Shown piece by piece: positions 8,492 through 17,639 of a DNA stretch of 64,000 nt. The stretch is from an uncultured Acetatifactor sp. (lineage in GTDB: Bacteria; Bacillota; Clostridia; Lachnospirales; Lachnospiraceae). The stretch covers positions 62,001-126,000 of the forward strand of contig CAJTMX010000006.1 in the NCBI GenBank assembly GCA_910577235.1. Direction: 5' to 3'. Below the pieces are notes generated by a model that was given only the letters and a program-made list of their open reading frames with translations, did not search any database and was not told the origin of the DNA. Positions within the stretch are counted from its first letter, which is position 1. Each line of letters starts with the position of its first letter. The translations under genes and the position numbers were made by a program.

Positions 8492-9676
8492 CTAATCCCA
8501 CATCTTAAACGCGATATTCAAATCCACTTCCCCGCTGATCCCGTTTATGTTACCTTTCTCGGAATACTGCCACACGCCGTAGTCGTAGGGATAGTACAGT
8601 TCTTCTCCATAATAGGCAAACCATCTGTCATAGTTCTGTAACCGCTCCAGCTCCAGCAGCAGCACCGCCGTCTCCATATTGTGATAGAACATGGGCTTAT
8701 ATCCTGCCGCCTGGATGGTGTCCAAAAAGGCGATGGTCACATTGGTGCGCTCCTGGGGCGTCAATTGGTTCATACGGGCCGTACTGCTGCCCACTTTTTC
8801 CACGTCAAACACCACAGGGCATTCGATATTGTAGGGCGCGATCCTCTCCAGCACAAAATTAGCTTCTTCTATAGCTTCTTCTTCAGTGATGGCCTGAGTA
8901 AAGAAATACACGCCCACCTTGATCCCATGCTGCAGCGCTCCCTGGATATTGGCCTGGAATGTTTCGTCCTCCACCAGCTTGCCGCTCTCATATCCGCGCA
9001 GTCCCAAACGCAAAAAGACAAACTCCACGCCGTCCGCAGCCACCTTCTCCCAGTCTATCTTTCCCTGGTATTTGGACACGTCGATGCCCATATGGGACAC
9101 CACCTGTCCGTTCTCTATATACTGATACCGTCCGTTTTCCAGTATTTGAAGATTCTCCTGCAGATAACCGTGCAGCGCAAGATCCCTCTGAATCGGCACA
9201 AAATGGTACTTCCCCCCGCTGACCAGCACAATATCGTCCGGATACAGAGGACGCAATGTCTCAAGGGCGGACTGACCATCCGCCAGCTGCACACGTATAT
9301 CTCCCAGAATCTCTTCCTGCTGGTTGCTCAGCGCCGTCTCCATGGCCTGCTCATTCTCCGCCTGGGCGCGGGCCACGGCCTCCGCCACCTTTTGGTCCAA
9401 TTCCTCCTGGGTATATATATTCCCTCCCGCCGTTATGGCGTTGCCCATAGTCTGCTGTAACAGCGCTTCCGTCTCCCCTGTTTTGGAATCGATCCACGAG
9501 TACACGGCAATGGCCAGTATCATGACCAGAAATAATCCGCAAAAAGCTACAGCCAATCCTACAAAATAAGATATGGTATTTTTTCTTCTCAGACGTTTCC
9601 TGCGCAGCCTGCTCTCCTCATCAAAGGAACTGGACGCCTTGGACGTCTGTGTATCTGTCCTGTTCTGTTCGTTCAT
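8492..9676 (-). CDS. GH25 family muramidase (lysozyme), membrane-anchored
   Basis: A 394-residue type II membrane protein: a basic cytoplasmic tail (RLRRKRLRRK, residues 23-32), one membrane helix (about 38-62), a helical spacer (about 65-190) and a C-terminal GH25 domain. Catalytic-site markers are Asp199 in GIDVSKYQGKIDW and Asp291/Glu293 in VVFDVEKVG, and the domain ends in GVWQYSEKG...VDLNIAF as GH25 enzymes do. GH25 enzymes cleave the muramic acid-glucosamine bond of peptidoglycan. It sits between sigF and spoVAA, all in the same direction, suggesting use during sporulation or germination, although this is inferred only from position. A weak -10 (TATAGT) lies in the 120-nt gap after sigF. 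Confidence 0.92.
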   Translation of the reverse strand: MNEQNRTDTQTSKASSSFDEESRLRRKRLRRKNTISYFVGLAVAFCGLFLVMILAIAVYSWIDSKTGETEALLQQTMGNAITAGGNIYTQEELDQKVAEAVARAQAENEQAMETALSNQQEEILGDIRVQLADGQSALETLRPLYPDDIVLVSGGKYHFVPIQRDLALHGYLQENLQILENGRYQYIENGQVVSHMGIDVSKYQGKIDWEKVAADGVEFVFLRLGLRGYESGKLVEDETFQANIQGALQHGIKVGVYFFTQAITEEEAIEEANFVLERIAPYNIECPVVFDVEKVGSSTARMNQLTPQERTNVTIAFLDTIQAAGYKPMFYHNMETAVLLLELERLQNYDRWFAYYGEELYYPYDYGVWQYSEKGNINGISGEVDLNIAFKMWD

Positions 9677-9795
9677 CTCATACTCCCATCTTTATGTGCA
9701 ATCCGTCTACATAATCTACTATAATCGAATTTATGTCGGTTGGGAAGAGAGAATACATAAAATTTATTATTTTTTAAGGAAAGATCATGTACCTT

Positions 9796-10551
9796 TTATT
9801 CCACGGCCAACTGCCGCATATGCAGCAGGATCTTTTTCTCCAGACGGCTTACCTGTACCTGACTGATGCCCAGAATAGAGGCTACCTCCGTCTGGGTGTG
9901 GTTGCGGTAATACCGCAGCACGATCAGCTGTCTTTCCTGCTCTTTCAGCGTATCCAGGAGCTGCTGGACCAGCAGGTGATTGATCAGCCGATCTTTCTCA
10001 GGGTCCTGACTGCCTGTACTGACGCTGCCGCAGCCTCCCTCTCCGGCGGCCACCTTGTCCACCAGATAGATCTCGCTGCCATCGTCCTGGTATACGGAGG
10101 AGTAGATAGACTCCACCTTTGTCTCCGACTCCATGGCCAGTATGATATCCTCCGGCTCTATCCCGGTCTCCCGGGCGATCTCCTCCAGTTTCGGGTCCCG
10201 CCCCAGCTCTCCCTGCAGCCTGGCTCTGGCCGCTCTGATCTTTACCGCCCTCTCCTTCAAGGTTCTGGACACCTTCACCGGCCCGTCGTCCCGCAGAAAC
10301 CGCTTGATCTCTCCGGTGATCATAGGCACCGCGTAGGTGGAAAATTTTACATCATAGGACAGATCGAACTTATCCACCGCCTTCATCAGACCGATGGTGC
10401 CGATCTGAAACAAGTCCTCCGGCTCCACGCCCCTTCCCAGAAAGCGCCGGACAATGGTATGCACCAGCCCCAGATTTTTCTCTATCAGTACCTCCCTCGC
10501 TTCTTTATCACCGGACTGTGATCTCGCTATCAGCACTGATGTCTCTTCCAT
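9796..10551 (-). CDS. sigF: RNA polymerase sporulation sigma factor F
   Basis: A 251-residue sigma-70 family factor that directs the first forespore-specific transcription. Region 2 is seen as NLGLVHTIVRRFLGRG.EPEDLFQIGTIGLMKAVDKFD, followed by FSTYAVPMITGEIKRFLRDDG; region 3 (VSRTLKERA) and region 4 with the helix-turn-helix TQTEVASILGISQVQVSRLEKK complete the protein. The same features occur in SigG, but the directly upstream spoIIAA and spoIIAB identify the gene as sigF. It starts four bases after the spoIIAB stop codon. The protein is held inactive by SpoIIAB until forespore formation. Confidence 0.97.
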   Translation of the reverse strand: MEETSVLIARSQSGDKEAREVLIEKNLGLVHTIVRRFLGRGVEPEDLFQIGTIGLMKAVDKFDLSYDVKFSTYAVPMITGEIKRFLRDDGPVKVSRTLKERAVKIRAARARLQGELGRDPKLEEIARETGIEPEDIILAMESETKVESIYSSVYQDDGSEIYLVDKVAAGEGGCGSVSTGSQDPEKDRLINHLLVQQLLDTLKEQERQLIVLRYYRNHTQTEVASILGISQVQVSRLEKKILLHMRQLAVE

Positions 10552-10555
10552 GGGA

Positions 10556-11104
10556 TCAACTTTCCTCCTCTATCAGAGGATAGGTTCCGAGCTTTTTTGT
10601 CATCCGTACCACCGTGCCCCGGCCCGGCTCGCTATGTACCTCCAGCTCATCCATAAAAGCCTCCATAAAGGCAAATCCCATGCCCGAGCGGTCATACTCC
10701 GGTTTGGTGGTATAGAGAGGCTCCATGGCCTGCTCCACATTGTCCATTCCCTTTCCGCGATCCTCCACCTCGATGCGCAGCACATCCTTCTCAAGGCAGC
10801 AGCGCAGCCACACTTTACCGGGATGAATGATAAGATAGGCCGGCTGACTGTCACCGTGTTTACTGTAGCCGTACACATTGTCATAGCCGTGGATAATGGC
10901 GTTGGTCACTGCCTCGGATACGGCGGTCTTGATGTCCGCCACCTCCTCCAGCGTGGGATTCAGATGCGCCACAAATGCAGCCACCGCCACTCTGGCAAAG
11001 CTCTCGTTTAGGGACACCGCGTCAAACTCCATACTCATCTCATTCTTCCAGAGCGCCCTCTCGGTCGCGCCTGCCGTCTGTTGTAAATCTTTTTCCGCTG
11101 TCAT
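10556..11104 (-). CDS. spoIIAB: Anti-sigma F factor SpoIIAB
   Basis: A GHKL-fold kinase and anti-sigma factor that binds SigF and phosphorylates SpoIIAA. The N box is SEAVTNAIIHGY, the G1 box EVEDRGKGMDN and the G2 box DRSGMGFAFM. The conserved body begins at MEFDAVSLNESFARV; about 25 extra residues precede it compared with the usual 146-residue protein. AGGAGGAG at about 11112-11119 supports the start at 11104, giving 182 residues, although an internal Met at the conserved MSMEF would give the standard length. The gene begins 13 bases after spoIIAA ends. Confidence 0.95.
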   Translation of the reverse strand: MTAEKDLQQTAGATERALWKNEMSMEFDAVSLNESFARVAVAAFVAHLNPTLEEVADIKTAVSEAVTNAIIHGYDNVYGYSKHGDSQPAYLIIHPGKVWLRCCLEKDVLRIEVEDRGKGMDNVEQAMEPLYTTKPEYDRSGMGFAFMEAFMDELEVHSEPGRGTVVRMTKKLGTYPLIEEES

Positions 11105-11117
11105 ATATACTCTCCTC

Positions 11118-11423
11118 CTAGTCCATGATCTCAATCAGTTTATTCAGTCCCGCCACCCGCAGAATCCTGCGGATCTGCGGGTCCGCATGGATGACAAACA
11201 CCTTGCCTCCAAAGCAGACGATCTTTTTGTACCTGCCCATGATTATGCCTATACCCGAGGAATCCATAAACCTGGTTTCCTCAAAGTCAAACACCACATT
11301 TTCCACCTCCTCGCGCAGGATATAGCTGTCCGCCTTCTCGCAAATATAGGAGGACTTGTGGTGATCCACCTCCTCCGGCAGCTTTACCATCAAACAATTG
11401 TCAATGATCTGAAAATCATCCAT
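11118..11423 (-). CDS. spoIIAA: Anti-anti-sigma F factor SpoIIAA
   Basis: A 101-residue STAS-domain protein that frees SigF from SpoIIAB when dephosphorylated. The phosphorylatable serine lies in the conserved MDSSGIGIIMGRYK segment, and FDFEETRFMDSSG is the usual STAS core. Two in-frame ATGs are six bases apart; with AAGGAGG ending three bases before the first and nine before the second, the second (11423) is favoured. First gene of the spoIIA operon. The operon promoter should be sigma-H dependent; a GGGAAT-like -10 is present about 30 nt upstream but no clean -35 could be assigned. spoIIE is not in the window. Confidence 0.96.
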   Translation of the reverse strand: MDDFQIIDNCLMVKLPEEVDHHKSSYICEKADSYILREEVENVVFDFEETRFMDSSGIGIIMGRYKKIVCFGGKVFVIHADPQIRRILRVAGLNKLIEIMD

Positions 11424-11511
11424 TCTCATACACCTCCTTATAAGAGTCCCGATTCCCGGTGATCAATTCCGGTTTCTTAGACGTCCGGATGCTGATCAGC
11501 TCGCATCCACA

Positions 11512-11546
11512 CAAAAAGAGAACACATCCGTCCCGATATGTTCTCT
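11512..11546 (-). terminator. Intrinsic terminator of the valS-folC-TPR unit
   Basis: Minus-strand hairpin with arms AGAGAACA (11539-11546) and TGTTCTCT (11517-11524), followed by TTTTT. It closes the zinc ribbon/TPR gene and isolates the spoIIA operon from read-through. Confidence 0.85.
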
Positions 11547-11582
11547 CTTCCTTGGTAGCTTATTTATTTTTCGGATTGTATT

Positions 11583-13025
11583 TTACTGTCCGCCCTTAAG
11601 TCTTAAGATGATCTGTTTCGCTGTGGTGGCGCGATCCCGCAAAGGATATATCTCTATAAACTTTTCCAGGACAACGATGGCCTCTTCTCCCCGCCCCACA
11701 TTGTCATAGCAACGGCCCAGATCATAGTACGGATCGCCGTTTTCCGGATTGAACTCCACCGCCTTTTCCAGAGGTGCTATGGCGTCCTGATAGTTCCCTG
11801 CCAGATAGAGCGAATGCCCTGTTTCATAATATGCCACGCTCATCTGGGGACCGATGGCCGTAAATAATATCTGGTACAGGTTGCGGAAAGTCTCCGGGGC
11901 CTCCTCCAGCACCATGCCCGCCTTGATCTGTTCCAGCATGTCCGCCGTCTCCTGAATACCCTGGCTGCGCTCCGCACTGTTCTCAGCCTCCTGCATGGCG
12001 CTGAGATACCGGGTGGCGGCATTGAGCAGCTGTTCCATAGTCTGCAGTGTGCCGTCCGTACCCGCGTAACGCTCCAATTCGTTCTGCAGGTCCACGCTCT
12101 GCTGCTCTATATTTTTTATCTGGTTCTCCAAGTCCGTAATGATATTGTTCTTGGCGTCGATCTCGTTGGATATCTGGGTAATCTTCTGCTGCGACTCGTT
12201 GAGCACATTGGTGCGCACCGAGGGAACCACCAAAAAGTACATGACGGCCACGCCGATCACCAGTCCCAGGAAGATGTTCAGCAGTGTGCCTACGCCGCTG
12301 CGCCGGGGCTCCCCCAGTCCCTTGGGCTGGATAAGCAGCTCATTGTCCGCCTGATAACGCACGGATTCCTCCCTGTCCTTACGCCGGCTGACCTTGCCCG
12401 TCTCGTCCGGGGCCAGCATCCGGTCCACTTCCTGCATATAAGTAAGGGTCTGTATATTGTTGCGGTCCATCTCCGCGCATTTCATCAGTTCCCGCTTTGC
12501 CTTGTCCCACTGCTCGCTGTCCATATACAGCAGGGCCAGCAACTGGTGGGCGCGGATGAATTTGGGATTCATGGACAATACCTTGCGCAGCTGGATCACT
12601 GCCAGATCTTTGCTGTCCTGCCTGCAATATACCAGCGCCTGATTATATTTTTTGATCGTCTGGTTGATGGCGTCCAGCCGGGACGCGCTGGCCTGGATCA
12701 TGTTGATATAGTCGTCGGCGATGTTTTTTTCCGGGCGGGTGTTTTTGCTGATGACCCACTCGCTGAGGGCAGCAACGGTCTCTCCCATCTCAAAGTACAC
12801 CAGGCCCAGCAGATTGCGTGCCTCTATATTGTTTTTATTGAATTTCAGACTCTGTCGCAGGCTGGTGACGGCTCCGGTCAGGTCCCTGACGCCGGCCCGT
12901 GCCAAACCTTCATTATAGAACCGATTGGACAGAATCATGATCCTTTTATATAAAGAGACGTCCACTCCGCACGAAGTGCAATAGTCATGCTCCGACAAGT
13001 GGCAGCCACAGTTATAACAAAACAT
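11583..13025 (-). CDS. Zinc-ribbon, TPR and coiled-coil membrane protein, unknown function
   Basis: A 480-residue protein with a clear modular build. The N-terminus is a zinc ribbon (Cys3, Cys6, Cys16, Cys19). Residues about 30-205 are tetratricopeptide repeats, recognised by patterns such as NIEARNLLGLVYFEMGE and FIRAHQLLALLYMDSEQW. One membrane helix lies at about 248-270, then a coiled coil (about 275-325, with NEIDAKNNIITDLENQI) and a second, extracytoplasmic TPR block near the end (AIAPLEKAVEFNPENGDPYY). Proteins of this shape are common in Lachnospiraceae and are thought to be protein-interaction scaffolds; none of the motifs gives a reaction. It follows the 49-residue gene and folC in one operon, with AGGAGG before the start. 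Confidence 0.85.
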   Translation of the reverse strand: MFCYNCGCHLSEHDYCTSCGVDVSLYKRIMILSNRFYNEGLARAGVRDLTGAVTSLRQSLKFNKNNIEARNLLGLVYFEMGETVAALSEWVISKNTRPEKNIADDYINMIQASASRLDAINQTIKKYNQALVYCRQDSKDLAVIQLRKVLSMNPKFIRAHQLLALLYMDSEQWDKAKRELMKCAEMDRNNIQTLTYMQEVDRMLAPDETGKVSRRKDREESVRYQADNELLIQPKGLGEPRRSGVGTLLNIFLGLVIGVAVMYFLVVPSVRTNVLNESQQKITQISNEIDAKNNIITDLENQIKNIEQQSVDLQNELERYAGTDGTLQTMEQLLNAATRYLSAMQEAENSAERSQGIQETADMLEQIKAGMVLEEAPETFRNLYQILFTAIGPQMSVAYYETGHSLYLAGNYQDAIAPLEKAVEFNPENGDPYYDLGRCYDNVGRGEEAIVVLEKFIEIYPLRDRATTAKQIILRLKGGQ

Positions 13026-13052
13026 GCTGTTCCTCCTGCTTATCTCGCGATA

Positions 13053-13202
13053 TCACTGTTCCTCTGTTTCCTGTACTTCCTGGAGCATCCGCACCAGCAG
13101 GTCCGCCATGTCGGTCAGGTCCTGATTGTAAATGGACTCCTCCGCGTCTTCTACCTCCAGACTGGGACGAAATTTCTTCAGTTCTTCCTCAAAATTGATC
13201 AT
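13053..13202 (-). CDS. Small acidic protein of 49 residues, unknown
   Basis: A short gene in the folC operon. The protein starts MINFEEELKKFRPSLEVEDAE and is rich in Glu/Asp with the pattern DMADLLVRMLQEV near the end, so it should form one or two amphipathic helices. The ATG lies only two bases after the folC stop codon, and AGAGGT at the end of folC is its likely ribosome binding site. The 27 nt after its stop hold the AGGAGG site of the next gene. Its tight fit between two co-directional genes, codon use like its neighbours and lack of overlap support it as real. It could be a partner of the following TPR protein; that is conjecture. Confidence 0.7.
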   Translation of the reverse strand: MINFEEELKKFRPSLEVEDAEESIYNQDLTDMADLLVRMLQEVQETEEQ

Positions 13203-13204
13203 AG

Positions 13205-14560
13205 CTACCTCTTTTCTCTCCCGCAGTGTAACTCTGCTTTCACTTCCCCTGCCAGATACAGGGAACCCGCGATATATACTCTCTCATGGGCAGGCCGATG
13301 TGTCAATATGGCCCGCAGCGCCTCGGGAACAGAGTGATACTGCGTGGCCCTGACCTGAGGATACGCCGCCAGTTCCCGCCTAAGTTCATCGGGAGCCGCC
13401 GCCCTTTTGTTCTCCAAATACGTGATGCTCAGCCGGTCAAACAGGCCGCTGTCCACAACGCGGCGCAACATAGACGGATAGTCCTTGTCCGCCACCACCG
13501 CAAAGAGCAGATGTCTGCCCCCTGCATGTCCGTCCGCCGCTACGGACTCCAGAAATGCCCGCATACCGTCCTCATTATGAGCGCCGTCCAGATAGACCTC
13601 CGGCAGCACTTCCTCCATACGTCCCGGCCAAAAACAGGCATTTACGCCCCTTGCGATAATCTCCGGCGAAAGACTCAGCGAAGTCTCCTCCGGCGATGCC
13701 TGCTGCCCCTGTGCCATCACTTCCAACGCCCTCAGAGCCAGACTGCAATTTTCCATCTGATACCGGGCAATGGTGGGGATAGCCAGGCTGACACTACCAT
13801 AATAACGGGAAATATAAGAAAAATCAATGTTTTTATTGTTATTTTTTGAGAATCTATAGTCAATATCCGACACGGGATACAGGTCTGCCGACAAAAAGCG
13901 CGCCCGCTCCCGGATCACGTCCCCCACCTCAGGACAGCTGTCGGCATAGATCACGGGAACATTCTCCTGCATGATCCCCGCCTTTTCCCCGGCAATGGCT
14001 TTTAGGGTATGCCCCAGATATTCCACATGGTCCAGACTGATGTGAGTAATGACGGCGATCTCCTTGTGCGCCACCGCGTTGGTGGCGTCCAGCCGCCCGC
14101 CAAGTCCGGTCTCCAAAATGCAGTAATCCGGGTTTTCCTTGGAAAAGACCAGCATAGCCATAAAAAACAGATATTCAAAAAAAGTGGGGTGGTAGCCATT
14201 ACCGGCGGCAAGCGCTGCCCGGTCCAGACTGTCATAGACCTGTAAAAAAGCCTCCAGAAAGGTCTCCTGTCCGATCATCTCCCCGTCTATCACAAAGCGT
14301 TCCCGCACATCTACCAGATGGGGGGACGTAAACACCGCCACACGCTTACCCGCCGCCTCCAGCACACTGCGCATATAGGCGCAGACTGAGCCCTTACCGT
14401 TGGTGCCCGCCACATGGAGGATGCGCAGCGCGCCGTCCGGATCGCCCAGACGATGCAGGAATCCCCGCGTATCCTCCATGGTGTTCTTGGTGGTGAACCT
14501 GGGAATATTCATTATATACTCCACCGCCTGGTCGTATGTGACGATCTGCCTCTTCTCCAT
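13205..14560 (-). CDS. folC: Bifunctional folylpolyglutamate synthase/dihydrofolate synthase
   Basis: A 451-residue Mur-ligase-family enzyme that adds glutamate to dihydropteroate and to reduced folates, using ATP. The P-loop HVAGTNGKGSVCAYM is at about 49-63, followed by YCILETGLGGRLDATNAV, ITHISLDHVEYLG with the metal-binding His/Asp, and the C-terminal domain with EVLPEVYLDGAHNEDGMRAF, the signature AHN of the family. Length matches FolC. The gene lies 91 bp behind valS, the same arrangement as in many Firmicutes, and is probably cotranscribed from the T-box-controlled valS promoter. Confidence 0.96.
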   Translation of the reverse strand: MEKRQIVTYDQAVEYIMNIPRFTTKNTMEDTRGFLHRLGDPDGALRILHVAGTNGKGSVCAYMRSVLEAAGKRVAVFTSPHLVDVRERFVIDGEMIGQETFLEAFLQVYDSLDRAALAAGNGYHPTFFEYLFFMAMLVFSKENPDYCILETGLGGRLDATNAVAHKEIAVITHISLDHVEYLGHTLKAIAGEKAGIMQENVPVIYADSCPEVGDVIRERARFLSADLYPVSDIDYRFSKNNNKNIDFSYISRYYGSVSLAIPTIARYQMENCSLALRALEVMAQGQQASPEETSLSLSPEIIARGVNACFWPGRMEEVLPEVYLDGAHNEDGMRAFLESVAADGHAGGRHLLFAVVADKDYPSMLRRVVDSGLFDRLSITYLENKRAAAPDELRRELAAYPQVRATQYHSVPEALRAILTHRPAHERVYIAGSLYLAGEVKAELHCGREKR

Positions 14561-14651
14561 ATTCCGTCCTTTCCCGAGTATCGCGGGCCAAGCTCATGAT
14601 ACTGTGTAAATCCCTGGTGGGAGCGCCCCCGTACAGACGGCTTAACCCAGA

Positions 14652-17327
14652 TTACCCCAGCTGCTGCAGGCGCTGCCTCACCTGCTCCATCATCTGTGTA
14701 TATTTCTCCAGCTTTTCCTTCTCTTCCCGGATCTTGGCGTCAGGAGCCTTGGAGAGGAATCTCTCGTTGGACAACATGCCGTTCACCCGGGCCAGCTCGC
14801 CCTGCAGGCGTTTCTCTTCCTTTTGCAGACGTTCGATTTCCTGGGCGATATCCACCAGCTCCGCAAAGGGGATATACAGCGTAGCGCCGGGGATCACCAC
14901 AGACACCGCGTCCTGTGGGATGCCTGCCTTGTCGCGCTGCATGGACACCTCCCCCGCATAGGCCAGAGAGGCGAAAAACAGTTTCCCCTCTGTGAAAATA
15001 TCCAGGATCTTCTGATCCTCGCTTACCACAAACACACCGGCCTTGCGGCTGGGGGGCACATTCATCTCATTGCGCACGCCCCGGATACCCCGGACCGCCT
15101 CCTTGATCGTCTCGATGGCCCTCTCCTGATCCCCGTAGCAGCGCTCTTTTCTGTATACGGGCCAGCTGCTGATCATAATGGATTCCTCGCAGTTTTCATT
15201 ACTGCGATCCTGCAGGCTGCAGAAGATCTCCTCGGTGATAAAAGGCATATAAGGATGCAAAAGCTTTAACGCGTCGGTCAGCACCGTCCTCAGCGTCCAC
15301 AGCGCCGCGTTCTGGCTGGCGGCGTCATCCGTATTGTACAGACGGGGTTTCACCATCTCGATATACCAATCGCAGAACTCATCCCAGATGAAGTCGTACA
15401 CCTTCTGCACGGCGATCCCCAGCTCAAAGTTCTCCATATTGTCGGTCACATCTTTAACCAGCGTGTTCAGCTTGGACAGAATCCACTTATCCACAGGCTC
15501 CAGATCCGCCGGGACAGGTTCCTTTACCTCTTTCCCCTCCATATTCATCATGATGAAACGGGATGCATTCCATACTTTGTTTGCAAAATTGCGGCTGTTC
15601 TCCACCTTTTCATAGTAAAAACGCATATCGTTGCCCGGGGAGTTGCCGGTGATCAGCGTCAGACGCAGGGCATCGGCACCGTACTGGTCGATGACCTCCA
15701 ACGGGTCGATACCGTTGCCCAGAGATTTGCTCATCTTGCGTCCCTGGCTGTCCCTCACCAGGCCGTGAAACAGCACGGTCTTAAAAGGTTTCTCCCCCAT
15801 CTGCTCATAGCCGGAGAAGATCATACGGATCACCCAGAAAAAGATGATGTCATAGCCGGTCACCAGCACATCCGTGGGATAGAAATATTTTAGATCCTCG
15901 GTCTGCTCCGGCCAGCCCAAAGTCTCAAAGGGCCACAGCGCGGAGGAGAACCAGGTATCCAGCGTGTCCGGGTCCTGGGTCAGATGCTCATGACCGCATT
16001 TGGGGCAACGCTCCGGCATTTCCTTGGACACTGTCACCTCGCCGCACTCATCACAGGTATAAGCCGGAATCCGATGGCCCCACCACAGCTGGCGGCTGAT
16101 GCACCAATCCCTGATATTGTCGGTCCAGTTGTAATAGGTCTTCTCCATGCGCTCGGGGATCAGCTTGATCTCTCCCTTTTTTAAAGCCTCCACAGCGGGC
16201 TTTATCAGCTCGTCCATCTTCACGAACCACTGCTCCTTCACCAGGGGTTCGATGGTGGTCTTGCAGCGGTCATGGGTGCCCACATTGTGGGAATAGTCCT
16301 CTATCTTCACCAGCAGCCCCTGCTTTTGAAGCTCTGCCACAATGGCTTTTCTGGCCTCGTAGCGGTCCATACCGGCATAAGCCCCGCCGTTTTCATTGAT
16401 CGTGGCATCGTCGTTCATCACATTGATAATGGGCAGATCGTGGCGCTTGCCCACCTCAAAGTCGTTGGGGTCATGTGCCGGAGTGATCTTCACCACGCCG
16501 GTTCCGAACTCCCGGTCCACATAATTGTCGGTGACAACGGGGATCACCCGGTTCATAATGGGCAGCATCACACTCCTGCCAATCAGATGACTGTAGCGCT
16601 CGTCCTCGGGATGGATGGCCACCGCCGTATCGCCCAGCATAGTCTCGGGACGGGTGGTGGCAAAAGTCAGAAATTCCGTGTCGCTGGGAGTTCCGTCCTC
16701 CTTCATCACCGGATACTTAATATGCCAGAGATGACCCGCCTGCTCCTGATATTCCACTTCCGCGTCGGAGATGGAGGTATTGCACACGGGACACCAGTTG
16801 ATGATCCGGGACCCCTTGTAGATATAACCTTTCTCATGCATTTTTACGAACACTTCCGCCACGGCCTTATTGCAGCCCTCGTCCATGGTGAAACGCTCTC
16901 TGTCCCAGTCGCAGGAAGAGCCCATCTTCTTGAGCTGGGAAATGATGCGTCCGCCGTACTCCTTTTTCCATTCCCAGGCCCTCTCCAGGAATTTTTCACG
17001 TCCCAGATCCTGCTTATCGATGCCCTCTTCCTTCAGTTTCTCGATGATCTTGACCTCGGTGGCGATGGAGGCGTGGTCCGTCCCCGGCTGCCACAGGGCA
17101 TTATACCCCTGCATCCTCTTGAAACGGATGAGAATATCCTGCATGGTATTGTCCAGCGCGTGGCCCATATGCAGCTGCCCCGTGATGTTCGGGGGTGGGA
17201 TCACAATGGTAAAAGGCGTTCTGCTATGATCCACCTCCGCGTGAAAATACTTCTTCTCCATCCACTTTTCGTACAGTCTGTCCTCTATGCCCCTGGGGTC
17301 ATAGGTTTTGGCTAACTCCTTACTCAT
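14652..17327 (-). CDS. valS: Valine-tRNA ligase
   Basis: An 891-residue class I aminoacyl-tRNA synthetase. The HIGH motif appears as HMGH (53-56) within PPPNITGQLHMGHALDNT, the KMSKS loop at about 531-535, an editing (CP1) domain with TFATTRPETMLGDTAVAIHP between them, and a C-terminal coiled coil (last 65 residues, ending in KYTQMMEQVRQRLQQLG) that is typical of ValRS and contacts tRNA. A zinc-binding motif YTCDECGEVTVSKEMPERCPKCGHEHL is present. Length is normal. Expression is set by the valine T-box leader upstream; AGGAGG precedes the start by nine bases. Confidence 0.98.
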   Translation of the reverse strand: MSKELAKTYDPRGIEDRLYEKWMEKKYFHAEVDHSRTPFTIVIPPPNITGQLHMGHALDNTMQDILIRFKRMQGYNALWQPGTDHASIATEVKIIEKLKEEGIDKQDLGREKFLERAWEWKKEYGGRIISQLKKMGSSCDWDRERFTMDEGCNKAVAEVFVKMHEKGYIYKGSRIINWCPVCNTSISDAEVEYQEQAGHLWHIKYPVMKEDGTPSDTEFLTFATTRPETMLGDTAVAIHPEDERYSHLIGRSVMLPIMNRVIPVVTDNYVDREFGTGVVKITPAHDPNDFEVGKRHDLPIINVMNDDATINENGGAYAGMDRYEARKAIVAELQKQGLLVKIEDYSHNVGTHDRCKTTIEPLVKEQWFVKMDELIKPAVEALKKGEIKLIPERMEKTYYNWTDNIRDWCISRQLWWGHRIPAYTCDECGEVTVSKEMPERCPKCGHEHLTQDPDTLDTWFSSALWPFETLGWPEQTEDLKYFYPTDVLVTGYDIIFFWVIRMIFSGYEQMGEKPFKTVLFHGLVRDSQGRKMSKSLGNGIDPLEVIDQYGADALRLTLITGNSPGNDMRFYYEKVENSRNFANKVWNASRFIMMNMEGKEVKEPVPADLEPVDKWILSKLNTLVKDVTDNMENFELGIAVQKVYDFIWDEFCDWYIEMVKPRLYNTDDAASQNAALWTLRTVLTDALKLLHPYMPFITEEIFCSLQDRSNENCEESIMISSWPVYRKERCYGDQERAIETIKEAVRGIRGVRNEMNVPPSRKAGVFVVSEDQKILDIFTEGKLFFASLAYAGEVSMQRDKAGIPQDAVSVVIPGATLYIPFAELVDIAQEIERLQKEEKRLQGELARVNGMLSNERFLSKAPDAKIREEKEKLEKYTQMMEQVRQRLQQLG

Positions 17328-17346
17328 AATTATTTTCCTCCTAATT

Positions 17347-17632
17347 TAATCGCTGCGCGATGGCTCTAAAGGGTAAAGTTTCTTCGCCGCACTTTTGGGA
17401 GAGGATCTTTCATTCGCAACTGCACTCATGAAAGGTCCTCTCGCGCGCCTTCGAGACTTTACCTTTTTAATCGCTGCGCGATGGCTCTAAAGGGTAAAGT
17501 TTCTTCGCCGCACCTTTGGGAGAGGATCTTTCATTCGCAACTGCACTCATGAAAGGTCCTCTCGCGCGCCTTCGAGACTTTACCTTTTTAATCGCTGCGC
17601 GATGGCTCTAAAGGGTAAAGTTTCTTCGCCGC
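17347..17632 (-). repeat. Tandem array of 121-bp palindromic units in the valS leader
   Basis: Units start at 17347, 17468 and 17589, an exact period of 121 bp; the first two copies are complete and near identical, and the third is cut short after about 44 bp where it meets the T-box region. On the transcribed strand each unit folds into nested hairpins: an outer stem formed by GGTAAAGT and ACTTTACC and an inner stem formed by GAGAGGACCTTTCAT and ATGAAAGATCCTCTC (one interior mismatch). A 6-bp palindrome-like ATCGCGCAGCGAT joins the units. The array lies between the T-box terminator and the ribosome binding site of valS, so it would be part of every full-length valS mRNA. Confidence 0.92.
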
Positions 17633-17639
17633 CGTAGCC

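Noticed and set aside
8301..8501. 66-codon frame on the minus strand after the GH25 gene
   Set aside because: It runs through the GH25 stop and its terminator hairpin, has no ribosome binding site and no similarity I can see.
17347..17632. The repeat arrays as possible CRISPR arrays
   Set aside because: The units are 121 and 104 bp, contiguous and near identical, without unique spacers, and no cas gene is present.
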